The position numbers and the translations under genes were made by a program. A model generated the notes under the pieces. The model saw nothing but the letters and a program-made list of their open reading frames with translations. It ran no database searches and was not told the origin of the DNA. Positions 45,501 through 57,500 of a DNA stretch of 64,000 nt are shown here, one piece after another. Within the stretch, counting starts at the first letter, position 1. The number at the start of each line of letters is the position of its first letter. This DNA is from Ilex aquifolium (taxonomy: Eukaryota > Streptophyta > Magnoliopsida > Aquifoliales > Aquifoliaceae), in assembly GCA_951799425.1 (NCBI GenBank), contig OX637395.1, forward strand, positions 8,238,951 through 8,302,950, in the 5' to 3' direction.

Positions 45501-48500
45501 ACATTAAAATCATAACTGCTCAAATATGAAACACATTAAAACCATATGAAACACAAGAATTTTTGTAGGGTTTAAATCATATGAAACACAAGAATTTTTG
45601 TTTTTCATGTTTGATGTTAACTGGATAAGTTTTAGAAGTTTAAAAAAAAAAAAAAAAGAGAAGGCCTGAACGATGCTTGAAAGCTAGAGTTTTGAGGTTC
45701 ATTAATTTGATGCTTAAAAAAAAAAAACAGATCCGTAGATGAAGGCTTGAACGATGAAGGCCATCAGATTGCGCCCAAACAGAGACAGAGAGAGATAGAT
45801 AGAGAGAGAGAGTACCTGGAGAGGTCGGGACTGAACAATGAAGGCCTGAGCTATGGAGGCAGAGGCTTGAGCGATGAAAGCTGATGGAGGCAAGAGGAGA
45901 GGAGTGGAGTGAGACGATCGCTTAGTCAGTAGACGATAATGTTAGTTAGCAATTAGGGTTTTTTTAGTTTATATATATATATAAATTAATTAATTAATGC
46001 GGGTAGGGTAGGAATGTGGAAATTGATGGGTATTCCGCATTCCTACCCGATTTAATCGGAAGACCAAAAACTCTTCCGCATTCCTACCCGATTTTTGCGA
46101 CTAGCTGTTCAGTAGGGTAGGATATGGTAGAAAATTGCGGCCAATCGAAAATTTGAACACCCCTACTTATCTCAAAAGAGGAAGTTTTTTGAAAGATGAA
46201 AACATGAAAGGGATTTGGGTCACAATGAAATGTCCATGAAGGTTTATAAATATTTAAGCAACTATTTTGTGGCCTGGGTGACTATCTTCTTTGCAATTAG
46301 AGAAATCTCTAATGAATGGAAAATAAACATTGACTCTCCATTCAAGAACATAAGTGCTAGTTGAATTTGACTCATTATTGTGTTTGAAATCATGGATCAA
46401 GGCACGATGGCTTTAAAGTGAGTAACTGTTCAAACAAGGAGACATGCAGCTAAAGTTTTAGAAAGGAAAGAGTTGCTCGGGTTTATATCAGATATTCCCA
46501 CCAATTGTTTACTCAAGGTTGATATGTAGAGGAGGTCGATATGGATAAACAATTGTAAATTATGGTCCCTATGGTTTGCCACTGATATCACTTTTGAGGT
46601 GAGAGTAGATTCTCTCAGAGAGATGCTGATAAAAGAGTGATAAAAGAGAGATCGAGTTGTTTTGTATAGGTGTTTTAGTTTTGTACACGATTGTTATATG
46701 TATCATAGGACATACATATTTAATTGTATGGAACAATAATATATGAATTTTCAGCAATAAGATAACAAGAAAAAACACTAGAATCAAAGATGGAACAAGA
46801 ATATATGAATTTCTAGGGCAAAGAGACCCCAGAAAGACAGAAAATCAGGTTTTTTGGAATAAGAATAAGAAAAAACTGCAACAAAGACTCATAAAGATAT
46901 ATTTATACTAGGGTTACAACAACCCTAGCATCCTAACCCTTGTCACCTTAGTAACTCTTTAATCTTAGCCCTCCAAAATAATTACGAACTCGCATGACAG
47001 TCACATGACTTTTTAAAAAGATTAGGACCATAAATACCATCTATTAGACTCACATAAAACATAAAATACTGCATAAAATAAAAAGATAACTAAAACAATC
47101 TGCTAACTAGAGCTTTAAGTTAAGCCTATTAGTGGATTTGCTTGGTCTCAATAAGCCTCTTGGATGCTCCCGCATCAATCCCTCCAAGTTGGAAGAAATT
47201 CGACTTCCGCGAGAAAGCCTACATAACTTCGGCATAAACCTCTGGATCAATCCCTTTCAACTCCTCCTCAGCGATCCATGTACTTTCACTAGCTAGTTTG
47301 CCCAACCACTTCACCAAGAATCGCCTATACTGATTCATTCTCCTTGATTTTACCTCTTTGACGTCCAACACATCTTCAACAACATCCGGTTGCACCTTTG
47401 GAAGTTGTTTAATCTGAGCATATCTTGAAACTGCTTCTCCATCAAATCCCTAAAACATATAAGAAAGACACATTAAATACATGGCTAATTTTCAAATCTG
47501 GTGGTAATTCCATCATATAGGCATTGGAGCTAATTTTCTTCAACACCTTGCATGGTCCAAACTTTCATGACTTGAGCTTGTAGTAAGTGTCTTTAGGAAA
47601 TCTATCTCGCCTCAAATGCACTAACACCATGTCACCTTACTCAAAATCCTTAGCTCGTCAATGTTAACTAGTTGCTATTGTATAGGATTCATTACTAGAT
47701 GTAATGGCTGCCTTTACTCCTCTTGAACTCTTCTAATGTGATCTGCAAAAGCCTTTTCATCTTCACTCACTCTAGCCTCTTGCGGAAGTGGTACTAGGTC
47801 AAGAACATGTTGAGGTTTAAGCCCCATAAGCTACAACAAATGGAGTTTTCTTCGTAGTTCTATTCATCGAATTATTATATGCAAATTCTGGTTGTGGTAT
47901 AATAGAATCCCATGTCTTCACATAAATCCCAACAAGACATCTCAACAAGTTACTCAAGCTTCGGTTCACTACTCCGTTTGTCCATCCGTTTGTGGATGAC
48001 AAGTGGTAGAATACTTAAGTTCAGTCTCAAGTTTCCTCCAGAGTGTCCTCCAAAAGTGCCCATATACTTGACATCTCTATCAGAGACAATTGAAGTTGGA
48101 ATACCATGTCTCACCATTTCTTTGAAGAATAAATCAGCAACGTATAACATCGGTAGTTCTTGAACAAGGAATAAAATTGGCCATTTTAGAAAAATGGTCC
48201 ACCAGAGCAAAAATAGAATCATATCCTCTAACTATCCTTGGAAGTCTCAAAACAAAATCCATGCTAATATGTACCCAAGGAGCTTCTGGTGTGGTTAATG
48301 GAGGGTACAAACCAGCGTTTTGCGAGCTCTCCTTGCCAAATAAGCAAATCAGACACCTTCTAACCAATTTCTCCACATCTTATACATCTTTGGCCAATAA
48401 TAGCAATCAGCCACCATCGCCATCGTCTTGTCCCTTCCAAAATGACCTCCTAAACCATTGCCATGAAGTTCCCTAATAATCTGCTCACGTAGGGATCCAT

Positions 48501-51500
48501 TAGGAATGCACAACTGATTTCCCTCGAATAAATACCCATCCTATAACATGTATGACAACTTGTTTCTTCCTGTTGAACCTTGTAGTTCAGCTACAATAAA
48601 GCTGAAAAATGGGTCTTTTTCATTTTTATTTTCCAGTTTTTCAAACCCAATTACTTGTGTACTCATCACTGTCAACAATAGAGTCCGCCTACTCAATGCA
48701 TCTGCAACTTTATTAGACTCACCTGCGTTGTATTTTAGAGAATAAGTAAACTCCTGTAGACAAGAACTCCGCTTGGCATGCTTGGAATTTAGCTTCTTCT
48801 GTGAATTCAAGTACCTCAAAGGTCAAGGCTTGATGATCAGAATAAACAACTCATTCTCTATATGCTAGGTAATGCTCCCAATGTTGAACGCCTCAAACAA
48901 GTGCATAAAATTCCAAGTCATAGGTGGAATAATGACGTTTGGCATCTGTTAAATCATAGGTGGAATCACTGGCCTTCCTTCTTGACTAATAACCCAAATT
49001 CCCACATGTGATGCATCACACGCCACGATGAATAGCTGCTCAAATCTGGTAGAACTAGCACTGGAGCCACTGTCATCATCTCTTTAATTTGTTTAAAAGC
49101 CCTTTATGCTGATTTTGACCACTTAAAAATCAACTCCCTTCAGACACTCTGCGATTGGACTCATAATAGAGCTAAAATTTCGTATAAACCTCCAGTAGAA
49201 CGAAGCCAATCCATGAAAATTGCGAACATCACCCATAGATTGTGGTATTGGTCACTCCTTGATAGCTATTACTTTCTTTGGATCAGGTTGTAAGCCATTC
49301 GCTGAAACAAAAAGAAGCCAAAAAACACAACGTCGTGGCACAAGAAAGAGAACTTCTTCATATTATATAGAGTTTCTCCTTACGAAGAACCTCCATGACT
49401 TGACGCAAAAGGACTAAATGCTCCTCACGAGTTCGGCTATATATCAATATATCATCAAAGTAAACAACAACAAATGATCCCAAGAAAGGTTTAAGTACCT
49501 CTGTCAAAATGCAATCGCTAACTACTCAAAGAGTCCATCCGGTGTTTTGAAAGCGGTCTTCCACTCATCATCATTCTGCATTTGATTTTGATGATATCCA
49601 CTCCTCAAATCTATCTTGGAATACACTTTGGATTTAGCGAGCATGTTAAGCATGTCTTCCAAGCGAGGAATTGAAAAGAGATACTTCAGTGTAATTTTGT
49701 TTATGGCATGACTATCTACGCACATTCTCCATGATCCATCCTTTTTGGGTGTAAGTAAAGCTGAGAGACAACACACATACTTTTACTTTCACGCACCAAA
49801 CCTTTGTCAAGCAACCCTTCAACTTGTTTTTGCATTGCAGCCCTATGTACAAGTGACATTTTTTTTCTTCGATAAGAAACAAACTTCTCATTGATATGAA
49901 AAACTTATAATGTCTGAGCATAGGTGGACCAGTAGTTCAACCCTAATACATCCATAATTTAGAATCTAAACAAAAGAAAACCAAAACAACTACCAAGGTT
50001 TAAAAAAACAAATATCTTCCACAAGATGTTCTCTAATTTGAAATAATGCAAAAAAGAGGGATAATTTCAAACTCCGTTGTCACAAAGGCCCAAAAAGATG
50101 CAATGCAAGGGAATACATTCTATCCCACATCCCTTCCTTTTCATCTTCGTTATCTTCAAAGATTCTAGAGTTCCTTTCCAACCAAATGCTCAAACAATTA
50201 CAAAGAAGGCACAATTCCAAAGAGTTGCACCACCACCCATGTCTTTATACTCAATCGAAAACATGGAGGATATTGATTGTGGGGCTACCCAACAAACCCC
50301 CACCAGCTCAAATAATTTATTCCAAAGGAATAATGCGGCAGAGCAATGTAAAAATAAATGGTCCACGTTCTCACAGCCTGTTCTACACATAACGCATCAT
50401 TGTGGACATAGATTGATGTTAGGCCTCCTTCTCATACAGGTGGCATTCTATAAGCCGGTACATTGGGCAAAGTTGCTCCTGGTAGTAGATCAATGGCATG
50501 CGGAATATGCTCCTCATTGGTGGCAAACCTAGTGTTGGTAACTCATCATTGACCAGCTCTTGAAAATCTTTTAAAAGTTGCTGAATTTCGAATGAATAAT
50601 TATGGAATTCAATCTATTGGGCCTCCGTTACACTCCTACCTACCAGCGCATAGATAATTCCCAGTTTTTTACTCTCCACTTCAAATTTTTGAGCATTCAA
50701 AAAGACATTAACGTTGTTAGCATTAGGAAAAATTGTAGCTTTTTCCTTTAGAGGTTGCACAATGAAGTTTTTACTACCTTTCTTGAAGGAATAGGTATTG
50801 GCTTTTTTATATTGACCCTGTCTTTATCATACAACCATGGCCTCCCCAAAAGAATAAGACATGCATCCATAGACACCACATCACACCAATCTTCGTCATC
50901 AATATAATTACCCATACTAAATTTAACCAAACAACGAAAAGTAACTGGTACTTCATATCCTCTTTAGAACCAAGCAACCTTATTAGAATTAGGGTGGTTT
51001 TCGGTTGGTAATTTCGACTTCTCTACAGCCTCCTTTGAAACGATGTTCTCACTGTGGGAGGACTATAAGTGCGAGAATAGAAAGAGGAGAAGAAAGAAGG
51101 GGTGGAAGGGATTTACAGGTAATTGGTCAAGAAACACACAGATCTCCGCAGAGAATAATCAATTTTTATTCATAATCTCTCTACCATGAAATAGTAGAAC
51201 TTACATAGACCAATTCTCCTATCAAAATAAAAACTACTCTCCTATTAAAATTCTAAAAGAGTTTCATAATCAAACTCTCAAATTCCTATTCTATAAAAAC
51301 ATTATAATAATTCCTAGTCAAATTCTAACTAATACTCCTAATCAAACAAATATTTCACAACTAATTAAATAATACTAAAATAAATAATAATTCAAATACT
51401 TTAATTTAAGCTTATCCAATTTCTTTTCGATCTCCGTCAATTCTCTCTTGCAGAAATAAACTTTCTCCGAAGAATTGTAAAGGTAGAAAGACTCCAAGAG

Positions 51501-54500
51501 GTCTAAAGAAACATGCATCCCAACAAAATAGTATTGTAGATCCCCAAAGTAGAAAATGATCGCTTGATGTGTTGCATTCTTCACATTCTTGTCCATATAC
51601 GTTATTGTAGGCGAGGGAAGCATAAAAATTGGTGGAGACAAATTAGCAACTCCATCTGTAGTGAAATCTTTTGAAACTTGTTTAACTTCATCTGTAGGAA
51701 CATCCTTTGAAATTGGCTTATCAAAAACAATTGATGTAGGATGAGTAGGAGAACTTTTGAGCTCATCAACATCAAACAATTTTGATTTGCCATCTAACTG
51801 GGTCAGAACTAGGGATGATGGTAAAGTTTGATCAATTACTTGTTGATGATTAACTGATGAAAAAGATGTATCAATATCTACCTTGCTCGCAACGTTCTTA
51901 TTTTGGAGGTTAACTCCAAACAAGACAACCAACTTGTGTACACCTTCATGTATATATTCCATTGATGTGTGGAGCAAAATCATTGATGTTTCGACTGAGT
52001 CTAGTCAAAAATCATGTGTTTCAAATATTAGCACTTAATTCGACATTAGTAACCATCTTGGGGGAAGAGGTGTCTTGAAAAGTTGTAGAATCTTCTAGGA
52101 TAAAAATATAATTTCACAAACTTTTAGGGCTAAAGTATAATTTTTGAAAATTTTGGGGGTAGAAACTGTAATTTCAAAAATTTTAGGGGTCAAATCTCTA
52201 TTTTTGAAAAAGTTTGGGGGGTATTGGTGTAATTTCAAAGGTGTTAGGCGGGTCACGGGTGCAAAAGCAAATTCTGTAGATGTAGAATTTTGGCACTTTT
52301 TTTTTGGCTAGGTTGGTGTTGGGCTTGGAGCGGGTTGGATTAAAGCTTATAACCCAATCTCTGAATGGATCAAATACCTCTAATCAAGGATCAAAATTTT
52401 ATTTCGAAATAGTTGAACGTCCGAAACGTTCCCGTTTTTAAGGAGACTGAAACGAATTAGTGATGGAATCAAAATTCTAATACTTCAAGGTGTTTCATAT
52501 TATTTCGAGGTGTTTTGTAATGTTTCAATGCTTTTGCACAATTATTTCGGAATGTTTTAAGATGCTTTGGTATATTTCGACCAATGTTTTGTAAAAATAA
52601 TTCTTGAATTTTTTATTTTTTTCACTCTATTTTCGAAACAGGTCAAAACATTTTCGAAACAAGTCGAAACGTTTTCATTTTTTAGGTGATCAAAACAATG
52701 CACCGAAACGAAATTTTGATCCTTGCTTTTAACTAGCAATAACTAGCAAAAGTTCTTCTTCTCCACAAAAGTAGTGAAGCCTAAGCTTTGAATTGCAACA
52801 GCTACAACACTTTGACATCAAAACTCAAAAATCTGGAGCATGGTTGATCCACTACAAAGGCAACAAGCAACCGGGCATGAAAAACAGTGAATTTGATGGC
52901 AGATAATAAAGAGAAATAGCAAGAGATTGATGGATTAATGTAGGCAGATAATAAAGAGAAATAGCAAGAGATTGATGGATTGATGTTTTGCTCTGTTACC
53001 AAACTGATGTAGGATGGGAGGAGGACTAGAAATCAGAGAATAGAAAGAGAAGAAAAAAGAAGAAGGGGTGGAAGAGATTTAAGTCATCCTCGCAAGGAAT
53101 CTGTCAAGAAACACACAAATCTCCGCATAAAATAATCAGTTCTTATTCATAATCTCTCTACCACGAAATGCTAGAACTTACATCTATATTTATAGACCAA
53201 GTCTCCTATCAAAATAAAAACTACTCAACTATTAAAATTCTAAAAGAGTTTTATAATCAAACTCTCAAATTCCTATTTTACTAAAACTCTAGAATAACTC
53301 CTAGTCAAACTCTAATTAATACTCCTAATCAAGCAAATATTCCCTAACAAATAAAATAATACTAAAATAAATAATAATTCAAATTCTTTAATTTAAGCTT
53401 ATCCAATTCTTTTTTTATCTCTATCATACCTCTATCAAGAATAACATTACAAACTTTACCATCGCAAAAAACACATATCCAAAAATATTATGCCTCTTCC
53501 AATCCCGTTTTTCTTTGATCTTGGGTGTTGTTATAACTCTTCGTACGCCAAAGGACTCATCTTGGATGGGAACGATTTCAACATCTTCCTCACCATCAAC
53601 ATATTCATCATAAACAGGTTATGTTACTTCCTCTTCTTCATTCTCATCCGCAAGCTCTACTAAGTTGACTCTTCGTTGTGGGCATGCATAAGATGTGTCA
53701 TTTTCCTCCACAAGTGAAACAAAGACCTGTGAAGCATTCTCGGCCTTTGAGCTATTTGCACCAGCAACACATTTTCCATCAAACCTTGTATTTGCCTTGC
53801 CTTTTTCACCTCTATCAACCACCCTATTGCTTACACCACTTGGTTGGCTAGTTGTAGCACCTAGGAGTGTGCAAAAATCCGACTCCAATCTTAGTCTCCA
53901 TCTTCATCTCCATCTCCATCTCTGTCAGAGTTTAACAGAGTCAGAGGAAAATCGCAAACTCCGATCGGAGTTGGAGTCTGAAGTCCTTTTTGGAAAAAGC
54001 TCCGAATCCGACTTTGATTTTTATTAATAAATGATTTATACAAATTATAAATTATATTATTATATTATATATAAATACAACATATAAAAATAAAAAATAT
54101 AAAAAAGACCCCTAACCCTAAAGTTCCTAATCTCTCCACTCTCCCCCATTTCGTCTCTCTCACAGCCTAGAAATCCAGCCCTAACTTCGATTTTGAACCT
54201 AGAAATTCATAAATCCATTTGAGGTGAACTGCTTCTTTATTTCTCTCTCTTCATTTGGTTTGATCCGTCCATTATAGGGTATCCTTGTTATAAAGACAAC
54301 CTAGATCACCAAAAATTGTTCTTCTGCGATGTTGACTTCAAAGAATCGCGATACACTTTTGCCCAGTTTGTCTTATTCCCCCAAGACCAAGCTTGTGAGA
54401 TCATTTTGCACGATTGAAAAATGTGGCTATTTGGGGCGGTGTTTTTGTGTATTTTTTCAGTGTTGCCGAGGACTATGCATAACATAGTTAGGAAAATGCA

Positions 54501-57500
54501 ATGTTTTTGGCTGATAGGAATGATTCATCAAAGTTGATTTTGTTTTATCAAGTGTCTGAGATGCAATTGGGAGTCGAGGTGTTTGCTCAACTTTGAAACT
54601 CCACTAATCGAAGTCCGATCAGAGTTGGAGACGGAGTCAATGTTGTTCGGAGTCAGAGCCCACCTCTAGTAGTAGCCCCATGATCAAATTTTGAGGCAAT
54701 TTTTTCACTCCGAAAACCCCAAGCCAAGGGTCAAAATATCGTTTTGAAACATCTAAAACGTTTTCATTTTCAAGAAGATCGAAATGAATCAGTGATGAAA
54801 TTAAAATTTTAATATTTCGAAGTGTTTCATAATATTTCGAAATGTTTTGTTATATTTCAATGCATTTGCACAATTATTTTGGAATGTTTCAAGGTATTTA
54901 AATATATTTTTATATATTTAGACCAATGTTTTGAAAAAATAATTCTTAAATTTTTTGTTTTTTTTATTCTGTTTTCGAAATAGGTCGAAATGTTTTTGAA
55001 ACACATCGAAACATTTCGGTTTTCTAGGTGACCGAAATAATGCACCGAAACGAAATTTTGATCATTGCCCCAGGCATCAGTTGTGTTTCTCGGTGCTACA
55101 CCATCAACACGTCCAGATAATGTTCTTCTCGCATCATAACACCATACTCTCTTCTCGGCCATTGAGGCATTTTGTCAAGCATCTTCTAGGGTGAACGTAC
55201 AAACCATTCCCATCTCATCCCTACTCGATTGGTTCAAGCCCGAAAGATAACGAGAAGTCCTTTGTTCATTACTCTCGTTTAAACCAAGTCCGAATAGAGA
55301 GACTATTGAACTCATATGTATACTCTTCTATCATTATGCCCCTTTGTTTAAAGCAGTAAAATCTTTCATACAACTCCATTGCATAATCGGCTGGCAAAAA
55401 TTGCTTTCACATCTTTACCTTCATATGTTCCTATGTGCAGATTTTTCACTTGCTTTGTTGAGATCGTTGTACTAAAACTCTCTTCCACCATTGAAGTGTA
55501 GTACCCTTCAATTTAAGCTTCACAAATAGCACCTTTCTCTCTTCAGAAATAACACCTTTCTCTCTTCAGCCATGGGTTTTCACTCAAAATAGGTCTCCAA
55601 ACTAGTTTCCCAATCCAAATAATCTTCGGCATACATCTTTTCAAAAAAATCGGCAACTTCAATTTTAATTCCTTTAAATCAAGGGCATATACCAATCTCT
55701 CCTCTAATCCACACCGTTTCGGATTGTCTACTTGCTCGATTTCATGGAAGTGATTTTCGTCTTCTACTTCATCATCATCCTCTAGACTACCTTCCGGCAT
55801 GTCGAAAGGGTCACGGTTGCCTTATGAAATCTCCATACGAGCGTCCGCTCGTTCCCGTCGTTGTAGTGTTTGTACTGCTCGCGACAACTCTTCAATCATA
55901 AGCCTCATCTCAGTCATCTCATTTTGCTGGAACTGATTTCCTCTTCCACCATGATCTTTACCACGTCTCGCCATGATGTAAATCTAGAGTTCTTAGGATC
56001 TGATACCAAATTGATGCAACAAAATCCTTAGATCTACTATATATTGCTATTTAGAGCTAGAATCAACGCTTTTTAATGAATTTCCAGCAATTAGATAACA
56101 AGAAAAAAACACTTGAATCAAATATGGAACTAGAATATATGAATTTCTAGCGCAAAGAGACCCAAGACAGACAGAAAATCAGGTTTTTTGGAATAAGAAA
56201 AAGAAAAAACTGTTACGAAGATTCATAAGAGGTATTTATGCTGGGGTTACAACAGCCCTAGCATCCTAGCACTTGATCACCTTAATAACTCTTTAATCCT
56301 TGCCCTCCAAAATAATTAAAAACTCACCCGACAGTCACAAGACTTTTTAAAAAGACTAAAACCATAAATGCCATCTATAAGACTCACATAAAACATAAAA
56401 TATTGCAGAAAATAAAAAAAAAACTAAAACAATTTGCTAACTAGAGATTAAGTTAAGCCTATTAGTAGATCTGCATGGTCTCAATAAGCCTCTTGGATGC
56501 TCAACTAAGAGGAAGCAAATGAGAGTCTCCAAAATGCTGATAATGATGAGTTCTAGAAGAGAAAGATATCACATATGACTAGAATTCTATGTGTGATCAA
56601 TAACATACATACTGGAACTGGAGTAGCATGAGAAAGATGAGAGAAGGTGAATTTTCAAATACAACACAATGTATTTGATTTGCTAAAAAGTTAAATTTTA
56701 GTTTAATATGTAGTTTTCAGCCCGCGCAATGAAGGGTTATCCCAACTGGAGTTGACTACAAGAATCATGTTTCACCCTTATACATCATCAAAGAACATAT
56801 TTTCTTTCAAACTGCAATCTACATATGTTATGTGACTATCTCATTCATAGTTAATTTCGGTCTAGTTCTATCCATCCCATTACCATCGATATGTGTTTCA
56901 TCACTTTTTCTCACTGATACAGTAATAGTCTTCTATAAACATGTCCAAACCATTTAAGTCGATTCTTTAATAATTTATCTTCTATATTGATACTATTTCT
57001 ACCGTTTCATGAATATACTCATTCTTAATTGTATCATTTCTGGCGTTACAACACATCCATCTTTACATTGTCATTTATGCCACCAACTAGTTTTTGAGCA
57101 TATTGTTTTGTAATTGCCCACATTGTGTGCCACAAAATATTGTTGCCTTAGTGGATGTCTAGTAGATCTTTTTTTCTTGATAGGGATGTCTTGTAGATCT
57201 TATCTTTCAGAAGTTATGCGCTGATCACATAATATGCCATATACATTTCTCTAGAGTCCATCCTACTTTGATTTTATGAGTAATATTGTCTCCAATATTC
57301 CCTTGTGGATAATTGATCCGCATATCGAAATAGTTCACTATTGATATCTCTTGATTTTCACAATCGTTGCTATTGCACTATTTGAATGTCTACTTTTGCT
57401 AAAATTGCATTCTATATATTAGTTTTACAAACTCCCAGAAATACTATATATGATATAAAGGTTTCAAGTTTGGTGTGAAAGTTATATATGATTTGGACAT

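Larger units (their letters stand above)
51053..53426 (-). mobile_element. Small non-autonomous LTR element inside the gypsy element
   Basis: Direct repeats of about 390-420 bp (51053-51439 and 53008-53426, about 90% alike) begin TG and end CA. The minus strand has a tRNA-Met-like primer site (TTTGGTAACAGAGC, near 52990-53003) beside the right repeat and a purine tract (AAGAGAGAA) beside the left one. The 1.6-kb interior encodes no pol. It holds a 202-codon frame (51375-51983) unlike any family I know, and a MITE at 52385-52725. It splits the gypsy protease region; a clean target duplication was not found. Fossil, probably a LARD/TRIM-type element. Confidence 0.72.
53430..55975 (-). pseudogene. 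gypsy gag and protease-start remnants
   Basis: From 55975 downward a gag N-terminus is followed by gag core pieces and a late-gag/protease stretch (53,888-53,430), separated by two MITEs. Many breaks. Confidence 0.7.
46740..56503 (-). mobile_element. Decayed Ty3/gypsy element in ZIP intron 3
   Basis: LTRs at about 46740-47177 (3') and 56015-56503 (5') enclose, on the minus strand, gag (about 55,975-53,600), protease (near 53,450 and 50,900), RT (about 50,500-49,500), RNase H (about 48,850-48,540) and integrase (about 48,400-47,800). A tRNA-Met-type primer site (TTTGGTATCAGA) adjoins the 5' LTR. The LTRs differ at roughly 10% of positions, implying several million years. It is heavily broken (well over ten breaks) and carries later insertions at 49860-50434, 51053-53426, 53862-54670 and 54725-55067. 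Lineage within gypsy not assigned. Confidence 0.88.

Noticed and set aside
50077-50532. 151-codon frame on the plus strand
   Set aside because: Antisense shadow of the LINE zinc-binding region and gypsy RT.
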